From Flavobacterium sp. ACN2 (lineage in GTDB: Bacteria; Bacteroidota; Bacteroidia; Flavobacteriales; Flavobacteriaceae), in the NCBI RefSeq assembly GCF_002303885.1, contig NZ_MRCM01000014.1, forward strand, positions 1 through 64,000: a DNA stretch of 64,000 bases. Reading direction: 5' to 3'. Made by a program: the position numbers and the translations under genes. Shown one piece after another: positions 25,414 through 34,451 of the stretch (position 1 is the first letter of the stretch; every line of letters begins with the position of its first letter). The notes under the pieces were generated by a model that saw only the letters and a list, made by a program, of their open reading frames with translations, had not been told where the DNA came from and ran no database searches.

Positions 25414-26502
25414 ATGAAAATAGCCATTCTTGGTACTAGAGGAATCCCTAACAATTATGGCGGATTTGAGCAATTTGCAGAATGTTTTGCAGTGTATTTA
25501 GCGCAGCAAAAACATGAAGTTTATGTATATAATTCACATAATCATGTTTTTCAAGAAAAACAGTATATGGGAGTACATATTATTCATCAATATGATCCCG
25601 AAGATAAAATGGGTTCTGCAGGACAATTTATTTATGATTTGAATTGTATTCTAGATTCAAGAAAAAGGAATTTTGATATTATCTTGCAATTAGGATACAC
25701 AAGCAGTTCTATTTGGTCTTTTCTTTTCCCTAAAAAATCGACTATTATTACCAATATGGATGGATTGGAATGGAAGAGAACAAAATATTCTAAAACCACC
25801 CAAAAGTTTTTAAAATTTGCAGAACAAAAAGCAGTGAAAAGCAGCAATTATCTGATTGCCGATTCACTTGGAATTAAACAATATTTGCAAGAGAAATACA
25901 ATGTAGAAGCAACTTACATTGCGTATGGAGCTGAGCCGTTCCTTAAACAAAATGAAGAATTACTTTCAATCTATAATGTAGAAAAAAACAACTACAATCT
26001 ATTAATCGCTCGCTTTGAACCTGAGAATAATATCGAAGTGATTTTAGACGGAATTGTAGATAGTAAAGATGATAAGGTTGTATTGGTTGTAGGAAACAGT
26101 AACAATGGTTTTGGAAATTATCTTAAAAATAAATTTAGTAATTATCAAAATATACGTTTTACAGGCGGAATTTATAATAAAGAACATTTAGATAATTTGA
26201 GATATTTTTCTAATCTCTATTTTCATGGGCATTCAGTAGGAGGGACAAATCCGTCTTTGCTGGAAGCGATGGCAACAAAAGCATTAATTGTCGCACATAA
26301 CAACGAGTTTAACCGTGCTATTTTACAAGAAAATGCATTTTACTTCTCGGATGCAGCAGATGTTAAGAGTCTCATAGAAACGGTAAAAAGAGAAGATCAT
26401 GATCAAATGGTTCAGGATAACTTCGATATTATAATTCAAGAATTTAATTGGAATAAAATAAATGAATCGTACCTCAGATTATTTGAAAAAAGTCTTCAGT
26501 AA
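25414..26502 (+). CDS. DUF1972/rhamnosyltransferase-type glycosyltransferase
   Basis: A 362-residue GT-B glycosyltransferase whose N-terminus, KIAILGTRGIPNNYGGFEQF, is the diagnostic DUF1972 start. NMDGLEWKRTKYSKTTQKFL, YIAYGAEP and FHGHSVGGTNPSLLEAMATK complete the family pattern (GT4 type). These enzymes are often annotated as rhamnosyltransferases, but the sugar here is unknown. It begins a new unit after the oxygenase and overlaps the next gene by 41 bases, so the two are probably translationally coupled. Confidence 0.87.
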   Translation: MKIAILGTRGIPNNYGGFEQFAECFAVYLAQQKHEVYVYNSHNHVFQEKQYMGVHIIHQYDPEDKMGSAGQFIYDLNCILDSRKRNFDIILQLGYTSSSIWSFLFPKKSTIITNMDGLEWKRTKYSKTTQKFLKFAEQKAVKSSNYLIADSLGIKQYLQEKYNVEATYIAYGAEPFLKQNEELLSIYNVEKNNYNLLIARFEPENNIEVILDGIVDSKDDKVVLVVGNSNNGFGNYLKNKFSNYQNIRFTGGIYNKEHLDNLRYFSNLYFHGHSVGGTNPSLLEAMATKALIVAHNNEFNRAILQENAFYFSDAADVKSLIETVKREDHDQMVQDNFDIIIQEFNWNKINESYLRLFEKSLQ

Positions 26503-27784
26503 AATTGATGAATTATGGCAGAATAAAACATTGCTCATTTTTCTTTTAGCCGCAATGTTGATTGCTCTTCCATTGAAACATTCAATAGGAAGTTTAACCT
26601 GTATTGTTTTTTTATTGGTTTCTTTAGTCAAATCAAAAAAAGCAGATTTTTCAATTCCGATGTTTTTAGTATTTCCAATTCTATTGTATGGTTTAATGCT
26701 TTTATCTCTTATTTGGACTATAGAAAGCAGGCAAACAATTAAAGGGTTACAAAAAGAAGTTTTATTTTTATTAATTCCTCTAGCATTTTGCAGCTTGCCA
26801 AAAATAAATCGAGATGATGTAAATAAGGTTTTCAGTTGGTATAGTTTTACAATGGTAGGTTTTACGGTTTTCTATATTTTAAAGGCAATTGTAAGATTTA
26901 TAAATTCAGGAAATAAAGAAGTCTTTTTCTACCATGAACTCGTTACTTTAGAATTGAATGCTATATATATGGCTGTTTTTGTTTCATTGGCCATGTTTTT
27001 CTTCCTAGCTAAAAAAGAAAAGGCAATTATCGATAAAATAGCATTTACGATCCTTATTGTTTTTATTTTTTTATTATCATCGAAGAATATTATCATAGTC
27101 GATTTAATAATGATAATAATATATTACTCGTTTTTTTCTGATGTTTCTAGAAAAACGAAGAAAGCGATATTGTTGGCAGTCATTATATTATCTGTGAGTT
27201 CTATACTTTTTATTAAACCCGTTAGAGATCGATTTATGATTGAATTTGAAACTGTATTTGTTGATGGATCTTTGAATGAAACTACAGCAAAAAATCAAGG
27301 GCCAATTTATAATATTAGTCTAAAACAAGCTTGGAACCAAGATCAATTTCAGCAAAATGACTTTTTTCCAGGAACAGCTTTTCGACTTTTTCAGATTAGG
27401 ATTTTTAAAGAAATGCTTGAGGAAAAGAATATCTTTTTCACAGGATTTGGATTAGATGCTTCTCAAAATAAAATAAAAGAAAAAATAAAAGAACATAATT
27501 TATACCCAAATTATGGCGAGTTTAATTTCCATAATGAATATGTTCAAATATTTTCAGAATTAGGAATATTTGGCTTTTTGACAGTCTTAATTATGTTGTT
27601 TATCACCATCAGAAAAGGAATTGCCACCAAAGATTTTGTACATATTGCTTTCGCGGTAACAATGATAGTCTTATTTTTGACCGAATCTTTTTTGAGTCGA
27701 CAAAGAGGAATAATTTTCTTTATAATTTTTTACTGTATGCTTAATTTGGTAAACGATTATAATGAACAGAAAATATTGAAATGA
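26462..27784 (+). CDS. O-antigen ligase/polymerase family membrane protein
   Basis: A 440-residue polytopic protein with about ten membrane helices and a periplasmic loop near residues 270-360. [20 protein letters not shown] and [20 protein letters not shown] give the G-x-G and HN-x-(Y/F)-x-Q signature of the WaaL/Wzy fold. It is more canonical for a ligase than the 22122 gene. The chosen ATG overlaps the previous gene by 41 bases; a later start would cut into the first helix. The next gene overlaps its stop by ATGA, again suggesting coupling. Confidence 0.8.
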   Translation: MNRTSDYLKKVFSKIDELWQNKTLLIFLLAAMLIALPLKHSIGSLTCIVFLLVSLVKSKKADFSIPMFLVFPILLYGLMLLSLIWTIESRQTIKGLQKEVLFLLIPLAFCSLPKINRDDVNKVFSWYSFTMVGFTVFYILKAIVRFINSGNKEVFFYHELVTLELNAIYMAVFVSLAMFFFLAKKEKAIIDKIAFTILIVFIFLLSSKNIIIVDLIMIIIYYSFFSDVSRKTKKAILLAVIILSVSSILFIKPVRDRFMIEFETVFVDGSLNETTAKNQGPIYNISLKQAWNQDQFQQNDFFPGTAFRLFQIRIFKEMLEEKNIFFTGFGLDASQNKIKEKIKEHNLYPNYGEFNFHNEYVQIFSELGIFGFLTVLIMLFITIRKGIATKDFVHIAFAVTMIVLFLTESFLSRQRGIIFFIIFYCMLNLVNDYNEQKILK

Positions 27785-28764
27785 AAAGAATACTTATTAC
27801 AGGAGCGGCAGGATTTTTAGGATCGCATTTATGTGACAGATTTATCAAAGAAGGTTATTTTGTAATCGGAATGGATAATCTGATTACGGGAGATCTAAAA
27901 AATATTGAACATTTATTCAAATTAGAAAACTTTGAATTTTATCATCATGATATTACAAAGTTTGTTCATGTTCCAGGAGATTTAGACTATATATTGCATT
28001 TTGCTTCGCCGGCAAGTCCGATTGATTATTTAAAAATCCCGATTCAGACTTTGAAAGTAGGATCTTTAGGAACGCATAATCTACTTGGATTAGCGAGAGT
28101 AAAAAAGGCTAGAATTTTGATTGCATCAACATCAGAAGTTTACGGAGATCCTTTGGTACATCCGCAAACAGAAGAATATTATGGAAACGTAAATACAATT
28201 GGTCCACGCGGTGTTTATGACGAGGCAAAACGTTTTCAGGAATCTATCACAATGGCGTACCATACTTTTCATGGCGTAGAAACCAGAATCGTTCGTATTT
28301 TTAATACTTACGGACCAAGAATGCGATTAAATGACGGACGTGTAATTCCTGCTTTTATCGGACAAGCACTTCGCGGAGAAGATTTAACCATTTTTGGAGA
28401 CGGTATGCAGACTCGTTCTTTCTGCTACGTAGACGATCAGGTTGAAGGTATATTCAGATTATTACATTCTGATTATGTATATCCAGTAAATATTGGAAAC
28501 CCAGATGAGATTACGATTAAAGATTTTGCAGAAGAGATCATTAAATTAACAGGAACGAACCAAAAGGTAGTCTATCATCCGTTACCAATAAATGATCCTT
28601 TACAGCGTCAGCCAGACACGACAAAAGCAAAAGAATTGTTAGGTTGGGAAGCAAAAGTAAACCGTGCAGAGGGAATGAAAATTACCTATGAGTATTTCAA
28701 ATCATTATCTCCTGAAGAACTTGCAAAAGAAGAACATAAAGATTTTTCAAGCTACATTAAATAA
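27781..28764 (+). CDS. UDP-glucuronate decarboxylase (UDP-xylose synthase)
   Basis: A 327-residue extended SDR enzyme. The NAD-binding motif GAAGFLGSH is at residues 8-16, [19 protein letters not shown] is the UXS hallmark, and [15 protein letters not shown] is followed by GVYDEAKR with the catalytic Tyr-x3-Lys. [19 protein letters not shown] and the terminal LGWEAKV region also match. It would convert UDP-glucuronate to UDP-xylose, so xylose or a derivative is likely in the polymer. Length is normal for a soluble UXS. The start overlaps the previous stop as ATGA. The UDP-glucose dehydrogenase that makes its substrate is not in this window. Confidence 0.92.
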   Translation: MKRILITGAAGFLGSHLCDRFIKEGYFVIGMDNLITGDLKNIEHLFKLENFEFYHHDITKFVHVPGDLDYILHFASPASPIDYLKIPIQTLKVGSLGTHNLLGLARVKKARILIASTSEVYGDPLVHPQTEEYYGNVNTIGPRGVYDEAKRFQESITMAYHTFHGVETRIVRIFNTYGPRMRLNDGRVIPAFIGQALRGEDLTIFGDGMQTRSFCYVDDQVEGIFRLLHSDYVYPVNIGNPDEITIKDFAEEIIKLTGTNQKVVYHPLPINDPLQRQPDTTKAKELLGWEAKVNRAEGMKITYEYFKSLSPEELAKEEHKDFSSYIK

Positions 28765-28793
28765 CATTCAACTTTGAAAGACATTCAATTCTA

Positions 28794-29561
28794 ATGAACG
28801 ATTTAGTATCTATTTTAACTCCAACATATAATACTGAAAAGTTCATTAGATCAACAATAGAATCAGCTCAAAACCAAACCTATACAAATTGGGAAATGAT
28901 TTTGGTTGATGATGCTTCTACAGATAATACGGTTGCTATAATTGAAGAATTTGTAAAAAAAGACAGTCGAATAAAGCTTTTCAAACTACCAGAAAATCGA
29001 GGAAATGGTTTTGCCAGAAACGCCGCTTTAGAAAAAGCCACAGGAAAATATATTGCCTATTTAGACGCTGATGATTTATGGTTTCCTGAGAAATTAGAAA
29101 AACAGATTCAGTTTTTAAAAGCAAATAATTTACACTTTACTTTCAGCTTTTACGATTCTATTGATGAGGATGGAAATAATTTGAATAGAAAAGTAGAATC
29201 ACCAAATCCGTTAACTTATAAACAATTGTTTTTCTGCAATTATGTAGGCAATTTGACTGCTATTTATGACGCGGATTATTTTGGGAAAATTATCTTGGAG
29301 ACGTCGCAAAAAAGACAAGATTGGAGAATATGGCTTACGATTTTAAAACAAATTAAAATAGCAAAACCAGTTCCAGAATCTTTGGCTTTTTACAGAATTA
29401 GAAAAGATTCTGTTTCCTCTTCAAAATTTAAATTGATTAAACATAATTTTGGTGTTTACAGAGAATTTCACGGATATAATTTTGTGTTTTCTATTTTATT
29501 GATGATAAGGTTTTTGTTTACTCAATTGATAATCAAATCAAAATATATAAAGAAGATTTAA
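28794..29561 (+). CDS. glycosyltransferase family 2
   Basis: A 255-residue GT-A transferase. The order is VSILTPTYNTEKFIRSTIES, then VDDASTDNTVAIIEEF (first Asp motif), and AYLDADDLWFPEKLEKQI with the metal-binding D-x-D. WRIWLTILKQIKIAKPV follows and the C-terminus is partly hydrophobic (FVFSILLMIRFLFTQLI). It resembles the short capsular/LPS family-2 transferases. The donor sugar is unknown. It is the last gene of the plus-strand unit before the palindrome array. Confidence 0.88.
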   Translation: MNDLVSILTPTYNTEKFIRSTIESAQNQTYTNWEMILVDDASTDNTVAIIEEFVKKDSRIKLFKLPENRGNGFARNAALEKATGKYIAYLDADDLWFPEKLEKQIQFLKANNLHFTFSFYDSIDEDGNNLNRKVESPNPLTYKQLFFCNYVGNLTAIYDADYFGKIILETSQKRQDWRIWLTILKQIKIAKPVPESLAFYRIRKDSVSSSKFKLIKHNFGVYREFHGYNFVFSILLMIRFLFTQLIIKSKYIKKI

Positions 29562-29566
29562 AATTC

Positions 29567-29844
29567 AACTTGAAGTCGCAAATAGCGACTTCAAGTTTCA
29601 AGGTCACAAATTGTGACCTTGAAGAATTTCGCTTAGAATTGGAGGTCGCAATTTGCGACCTCCAATTTTTTTAAATAATACGTTTCGAATTTTAAGGTCG
29701 CAATTTGCGACCTTAAAGATTTTAGTTTAGAATTGGAGATCACAATTTGTGACTTCCAATTTTTTCAAACCGTAATATAAATGACAAACTTGAGGTCGCA
29801 AATTGTGACATCAAGTTTCTAAGGTCACAATTTGTGATCTTAAA
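29567..29844. repeat. array of seven palindromes with GGTCRCAA-N-TTGYGACC core
   Basis: Seven hairpin units fill this spacer: 29567-29597, 29597-29623, 29637-29667, 29691-29717, 29731-29761, 29787-29817 and 29819-29844. Each has a core of GGTC(A/G)CAA, a short centre, and TTG(C/T)GACC, or a near form. The flanking arms vary between units (AACTTGA, TTCAA, AATTGGA, TTTAA) but still pair within each unit, so the pairing is kept while the sequence changes. The third unit runs into seven T residues and could act as a terminator for the GT2 gene. The same palindrome occurs inside the adjacent ORF6N frame at 30126-30156. Confidence 0.9.
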
Positions 29845-29847
29845 GAA

Positions 29848-30354
29848 TTATTTTTTATAGCCAATCTTTACTCTTTCAGATTCATCTTCTTTCTTTTCAG
29901 TTAATTCATCTAAATAAGAAAATACCAATTCAATGTTTTTATCGTGATTTTCTAACTTCTTCTGAATCTGAGTATCCAAAAGCATTTGTCTCACTTTTGT
30001 GAAAATACGCATGATTTGTATATTGGTTTGAATGGCTTTGTCGCTTTTTAAGATGCTTGAAAGCATTAAAATTCCATGTTCTGTAAAAACAAAAGGCAGA
30101 TATTTTTGACATTTACCTCTTCCTTTCTCTAAGGTCACAATTTGTGACCTTAGAGAATCATATTCTATTTTAGTAAGTTCAAACATAAAATCTTCCGGAA
30201 ATCAGGATAAATTTCTTTTAACAGATTGTTTTAGAACTTTAGTTTCTATTTCATAAAGCAAAGCCAAATCCAGATCAAGCATCACTTTTTGACCGCGGAT
30301 AAAATATATTTTATTTGAAATTGTTTCTTCAGAAAGAAGAGATTGATCTTCCAT
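29848..30354 (-). pseudogene. ORF6N-domain protein gene with in-frame stop
   Basis: Read from the ATG at 30354 the frame gives MEDQSLLSEETISNKIYFIR, then GQKVMLDLDLALLYEIETKV and LKQSVKRNLS. A TGA follows at 30202-30204 (codon 51), and the frame then continues without shift as FPEDFMFELTKIEYDSLRSQ. The canonical ORF6N sequence here is RN-(I/L)-x-RFPEDFMFELT, so the TGA replaces an Arg codon. The part after the stop keeps a possible internal ATG start at 30186 and encodes YLPFVFTEHGILMLSSILKS plus a helical tail, 112 residues in all. ORF6N is related to the KilA-N/Bro DNA-binding domains of phages and mobile elements. The frame contains one copy of the neighbouring palindrome, which encodes LRSQIVTLE. 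Confidence 0.85.
30126..30156. repeat. 31-bp perfect palindrome inside the ORF6N frame
   Basis: Fifteen-base arms (TCTCTAAGGTCACAA and its exact complement) surround a single central T. It has the same core as the seven-unit array at 29567-29844 and encodes part of SLRSQIVTLEK. Confidence 0.9.
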
Positions 30355-30396
30355 AAGTTTTTAATTAGAAAACAAATGTAAGATTTTATTTATTTT

Positions 30397-31707
30397 TTAT
30401 AAATAAGATTTAAATTGTTTTAGTTTCCCGCGATTGGTTCTTTCTAAAACTGTTTTTCTGGTGAAAGTGAAGATTAGATTTGGCTCGAGATACAAATCAA
30501 TTGCTTCTTTTATTTTTTGAATTTGTTCTGAAACTAATTCATTTTCAGAAATATATTCAATTTCAAAAGTGTTTAATTTAGTTTGTTTGATAATGAATTC
30601 TTTCACGTTTCCATCATCTTCAATAATGCTTTTGGTTACATAATAAAAGGTCAAACCTGGAGATTTTTTACCACTTGGCAAAACGGCAACATCATTAGTT
30701 CTTCCAATTAATTTTTTAAGAATTGGTTTTTGAGGTGTACTTTTTTCATCCAAAATTCCGATGTCTCCAATTTCATATCGAATGAAAGGATTTGCTTTGT
30801 TGTATAATGAAGTAATTACAATTTTCCCTTCTGTTCCATGTGGAACAGGATTATTGTTTTCATCCAAAATTTCGACAAAAAGGGTTTCAGCATTAACTTG
30901 CCATTCTCCTTTTGGATTTTCAAAAGCAATCAAATCCAATTCAGACGCGCCATATTCACTGATAATCGGAATGCCAAATTGTTTTTCCAATAACTTTTTA
31001 TCGGATTCAAAAAGCATTTCGGAAGTTACAAAACAAGCTTTTAAAGTTGGAGAAATATCTTTTAAAACAATATTTTTATTTTCTAAATATTTGGCAAACA
31101 AAACAATAGAACTGGTATATCCGTTGAGGTAATCGAATTTTTTGGTTTTGAATTTTTGTAGAAATTTTTCCAACACTTCATCAGACAAATCAAAAACGGG
31201 AAAACGATAGCGATGGCTCAAAAAATCTTTGAAACGTTCTTTTTGATATCCAATAAAATCCATTGGAATTCCGTAAAAACGTGCCTGATACGAATGGTTA
31301 AAATCAATTCCAAACCAGCCAAAGCGCATAATATTGGAAGCCCAAGTTAAAGCATGTGAATATTTATCTTTAGCAAAAACAAAAGGAGTTCCGCTTGAAC
31401 CAGATGTTTTGTTGAGGTAAATAGATTTTTTAGAATAGCCTTTTGAAAGCCTTTCTTCCAGCGGTTTTTGTAGATTTTTTTTGTTTAAAATTGGAAGATT
31501 TTCCCAATTTTGTGCGGTTGTATTTCCTGCTAACTCTCTGTAAAAAGGGTTGTTTTTTAAATGAAAATCAACAATTTCTGCTTTTTTGTTTTCAAGAAAC
31601 GAAGCAAATTCTTCTTCAGAAAAATGAACAATTTTATCCAATTCGGTTTTGGCTTTCTTTATAGGAAAACCATTTAATTGGAGCGAAATATCAAAAAGGC
31701 GAATCAT
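30397..31707 (-). CDS. CapK/phenylacetate-CoA ligase-like adenylating enzyme
   Basis: A 436-residue member of the ANL superfamily in the branch annotated as phenylacetate-CoA ligase or CapK capsule protein. LNKTSGSSGTPFVFAKDKYS is the ATP/AMP loop, SEYGASELDLIAFE the A5-type motif, and KANPFIRYEIGDIGILDE precedes the C-terminal domain with LIGRTNDVAVLPSGKK. Such proteins occur in many surface-polysaccharide loci, where they may activate an acyl group for glycan modification. The role is inferred from context. It runs opposite to the cluster, from its own TATTTTTG element, and shares a divergent promoter region with purD. Confidence 0.85.
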   Translation of the reverse strand: MIRLFDISLQLNGFPIKKAKTELDKIVHFSEEEFASFLENKKAEIVDFHLKNNPFYRELAGNTTAQNWENLPILNKKNLQKPLEERLSKGYSKKSIYLNKTSGSSGTPFVFAKDKYSHALTWASNIMRFGWFGIDFNHSYQARFYGIPMDFIGYQKERFKDFLSHRYRFPVFDLSDEVLEKFLQKFKTKKFDYLNGYTSSIVLFAKYLENKNIVLKDISPTLKACFVTSEMLFESDKKLLEKQFGIPIISEYGASELDLIAFENPKGEWQVNAETLFVEILDENNNPVPHGTEGKIVITSLYNKANPFIRYEIGDIGILDEKSTPQKPILKKLIGRTNDVAVLPSGKKSPGLTFYYVTKSIIEDDGNVKEFIIKQTKLNTFEIEYISENELVSEQIQKIKEAIDLYLEPNLIFTFTRKTVLERTNRGKLKQFKSYL

Positions 31708-31726
31708 TTTTCAGAATAATTTTCGT

Positions 31727-31734
31727 CAAAAATA
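31727..31734 (-). promoter_or_regulatory. -7 promoter element of the CapK-like gene
   Basis: TATTTTTG on the minus strand, 19 nt upstream of the ATG; divergent from the purD promoter. Confidence 0.5.
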
Positions 31735-31796
31735 ATGTTTCGGAATGATTCAACAACTTTTTAAAGATTTAATTATTTTTTACGTGCAAAAGCAAG

Positions 31797-31804
31797 TATT
31801 TTTG
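31797..31804 (+). promoter_or_regulatory. -7 promoter element of purD
   Basis: TATTTTTG matches TAnnTTTG, 25 nt upstream of the purD ATG. Confidence 0.55.
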
Positions 31805-31829
31805 CACCACAACTAAATACAACAACACC

Positions 31830-33104
31830 ATGACAATTTTATTATTGGGATCAGGCGGAAGAGAGCATGCTTTTGCATGGAAAATGACTCAGAGTCCGCT
31901 TTGCGAAAAACTTTTTGTAGTGCCTGGAAATGCAGGAACTGCTGCAATCGCTGAAAACGTGGCAATATCTGCAACAGATTTTGAAGCAGTAAAAGCATTA
32001 GTACTTAAAGAAAATATAAGTTTAGTAGTCGTGGGACCTGAAGATCCGTTGGTAAAAGGAATTTACGATTATTTTAAAAACGACGAAAATTTAAAACATA
32101 TTCCAGTTATTGGCCCATCTAAATTAGGTGCTCAGTTAGAAGGAAGTAAAGAATTTGCAAAAGAATTCTTGATGAAACATAATATTCCAACAGCTGCTTA
32201 CGATAGTTTTACTGCCGAAACAGTTGAAGAAGGATGCAAGTTTCTTGAAACATTACAACCTCCATACGTTTTAAAAGCTGATGGTTTAGCAGCTGGAAAA
32301 GGAGTTTTGATTATTCAGGATCTTGAAGAAGCAAAAACTGAATTAAGAAATATGCTTGTTCATGCAAAATTTGGAACAGCAAGTGCAAAAGTTGTAATCG
32401 AAGAATTTTTGGATGGAATCGAATTAAGCTGTTTCGTTTTAACTGACGGAAAAAACTATAAAATTCTTCCAACTGCAAAAGATTATAAAAGAATTGGAGA
32501 AGGCGATACAGGTTTAAACACAGGTGGAATGGGAGCAGTTTCTCCAGTTCCTTATGTTGATGCAGTTTTGATGGAAAAAATTGAAACTCGTATTGTAAAA
32601 CCAACAATAGAAGGTTTCCAAAAAGACGGAATCGAATATAAAGGATTTGTATTTATTGGTTTAATCAATGTGAAAAACGAACCAATCGTTATTGAATACA
32701 ACGTAAGAATGGGTGATCCTGAAACTGAAGTTGTTGTTCCAAGATTAAAATCAGATTTAGTAGAGTTATTCTTGTCTGTTGCTGATCAGAAATTGGGAGA
32801 TTTTAATTTAGAAGTTGATCCAAGAAGCGCGACGACTGTAATGGTAGTTTCTGGCGGATATCCTGAGGATTTCGAAAAAGGAAAAGTAATTTCTGGATTA
32901 GAAAATGTTACAGATTCGATAGTTTTTCACGCAGGAACAAAATTAGATGGCGAAAATGTCGTTACTAATGGAGGACGTGTAATTGCTGTAACTTCTTATG
33001 GAGATAATTTCCAAGAGGCCATAAAAAAATCTTATCAAAACATAGATAAACTAAGCTTTGATAAGATGTATTTTAGAAAAGATATCGGTTTCGATTTAAT
33101 CTAA
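31830..33104 (+). CDS. purD: phosphoribosylamine-glycine ligase
   Basis: A 424-residue ATP-grasp enzyme, the second step of de novo purine synthesis (5-phosphoribosylamine + glycine + ATP to GAR). The start is MTILLLGSGGREHAFAWKM. ADGLAAGKGVLII is the ATP-grasp nucleotide loop, YKRIGEGDTGLNTGGMGAVS the GARS signature, and EYNVRMGDPETEVVVPRL the metal/ATP site. The length is typical. It is monocistronic, with its own -7 element and an intrinsic terminator shared with the convergent DUF6341 gene. Confidence 0.97.
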   Translation: MTILLLGSGGREHAFAWKMTQSPLCEKLFVVPGNAGTAAIAENVAISATDFEAVKALVLKENISLVVVGPEDPLVKGIYDYFKNDENLKHIPVIGPSKLGAQLEGSKEFAKEFLMKHNIPTAAYDSFTAETVEEGCKFLETLQPPYVLKADGLAAGKGVLIIQDLEEAKTELRNMLVHAKFGTASAKVVIEEFLDGIELSCFVLTDGKNYKILPTAKDYKRIGEGDTGLNTGGMGAVSPVPYVDAVLMEKIETRIVKPTIEGFQKDGIEYKGFVFIGLINVKNEPIVIEYNVRMGDPETEVVVPRLKSDLVELFLSVADQKLGDFNLEVDPRSATTVMVVSGGYPEDFEKGKVISGLENVTDSIVFHAGTKLDGENVVTNGGRVIAVTSYGDNFQEAIKKSYQNIDKLSFDKMYFRKDIGFDLI

Positions 33105-33116
33105 AAAATAAATTCA

Positions 33117-33145
33117 CCAGCCCTTTATTAATTAAAGGGTTTGGT
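33117..33145. terminator. bidirectional terminator between purD and the DUF6341 gene
   Basis: CCCTTTA-TTAAT-TAAAGGG, extended by an outer ACCA/TGGT pairing, lies between the two convergent stop codons. Confidence 0.7.
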
Positions 33146-33148
33146 TTA

Positions 33149-33379
33149 TTATTTTAAAAATGAATGAGCTGTAGTATCTTGGTTTTCTGTTCCAGCGTCA
33201 TCAAAAATGCGTAATTGTTTAATCCAATAAACGATTGCACATGAACAGATGATCATGAAAATCCAGTTAATAGTGTTTGCACCAAACCATGTAATTAATT
33301 CCAAACGACGTAAAAAGTCAAGAGGAGCAAACAAAATGTTAACGAATAAGTATTGTATTCCTTCAAAAAAAGCTGTCAT
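33149..33379 (-). CDS. DUF6341 family small membrane protein
   Basis: A 76-residue protein with a hydrophobic N-terminal segment (FFEGIQYLFVNILFAPLDF) and a clear membrane helix at about 36-54 (TINWIFMIICSCAIVYWIKQ). A short acidic tail (DDAGTENQDTTAHSFLK) follows. I place it in DUF6341, a small Flavobacteriia family, from memory of its sequence and its usual place near purD and upp. No function is known. Confidence 0.7.
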   Translation of the reverse strand: MTAFFEGIQYLFVNILFAPLDFLRRLELITWFGANTINWIFMIICSCAIVYWIKQLRIFDDAGTENQDTTAHSFLK

Positions 33380-33521
33380 AATTTTTTAAAATTATATGTT
33401 ATTTATTGTTGTGTAATGCTTTGAAGATAAAATTCGGTAAACCAAATCTTTTTTCAACTTGTTAGGTTTTTCCTTTTAAACAAGTATTATCTTTACAATC
33501 ACAAAAGTATAAAATATCCTT

Positions 33522-34451
33522 ATGATAACAAGTGTTTTTAAAAAATCTACGCCATTAAATTATTCATTGGTTGTAATTTTAATACTGGTTTTCTTTTTTA
33601 TGTTCCAAATTAAAGACCCATCTTGGGTTACTTCTTATTTTTTGGCTTTTCAGAAAGTGAGTTTGCTGTGCTTTATTTTGGCTTCTTTTTTTATGATTAA
33701 TTTCATTGTAAAAAAGAATGGACTCAGTAAAGACAACGGTTACGCGATACTTTTTTACTTGTTGTTTATTTTATTTTTTCCGACCATATTTAATAACTCA
33801 AATATTATTTATGCCAATTTTTTCATTTTATTGGCACTTCGAAGATTAATTTCGCTGCAATCTCTAAAAGCATCAAAAGAAAAAATATTTGATGCTGCGT
33901 TTTGGATTTTTGTAGCTTCTTTATTTCAATTTTGGAGTATTCTCTTCTTAATATTGGTTTACATCTCGATTATTTTTCACGTTTCAAGAGATTATAGAAA
34001 CTGGGTTTTACCATTTATTGCACTTTTGGCCGTAACGATTTTATTCTATATGACATCATTAATTTTCAATTTTGATGCAGTAGCTTTCATTCAAGAAAGA
34101 GCTGTAATCGATTTTAGAATTGATTATTTTAAGAATAATTACGAAAATGCAGCATTTTCGATATATACAGCAGTAGCGTTATTTTTTGTTACTTCGATGC
34201 TAATGACATTGTCAAACAGACCACAAATTGTACATTCTTCGTACAAGAAAATTGTAGCCTGTTTTTTTATAGCAGTCTTTGTTTACATCATTTCGCCAAA
34301 TAAAAGCAACGATTTATTATTGTTTAGTATTGCACCATTAAGTATTATGGCAACGAGTCATGTAGAGTATATGCAGCAGAAGCTAAATAATGAAATTGTT
34401 TATTACACTCTGATAGTATGTAGTTTATTTACTTTTTTCTCTCAGTTATAA
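33522..34451 (+). CDS. DUF6427 family polytopic membrane protein
   Basis: A 309-residue protein of about eight to nine membrane helices with few charged loops (SKDNGYAILFYLLFILFFPT; NWVLPFIALLAVTILFYMTS). I assign it to DUF6427, a Flavobacteriia membrane family of unknown role, from memory. Its 3' end overlaps the upp stop by 6 bases tail to tail, so no terminator separates the two and each gene's transcript is antisense to the end of the other. A TATCTTTA near-match to the -7 consensus lies about 30 nt upstream. Confidence 0.7.
   Translation: MITSVFKKSTPLNYSLVVILILVFFFMFQIKDPSWVTSYFLAFQKVSLLCFILASFFMINFIVKKNGLSKDNGYAILFYLLFILFFPTIFNNSNIIYANFFILLALRRLISLQSLKASKEKIFDAAFWIFVASLFQFWSILFLILVYISIIFHVSRDYRNWVLPFIALLAVTILFYMTSLIFNFDAVAFIQERAVIDFRIDYFKNNYENAAFSIYTAVALFFVTSMLMTLSNRPQIVHSSYKKIVACFFIAVFVYIISPNKSNDLLLFSIAPLSIMATSHVEYMQQKLNNEIVYYTLIVCSLFTFFSQL

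Noticed and set aside
29567-29844. CRISPR array
   Set aside because: The repeats are palindromes with variable arms, spacing is irregular, spacers are short and not unique, and no cas genes are present.
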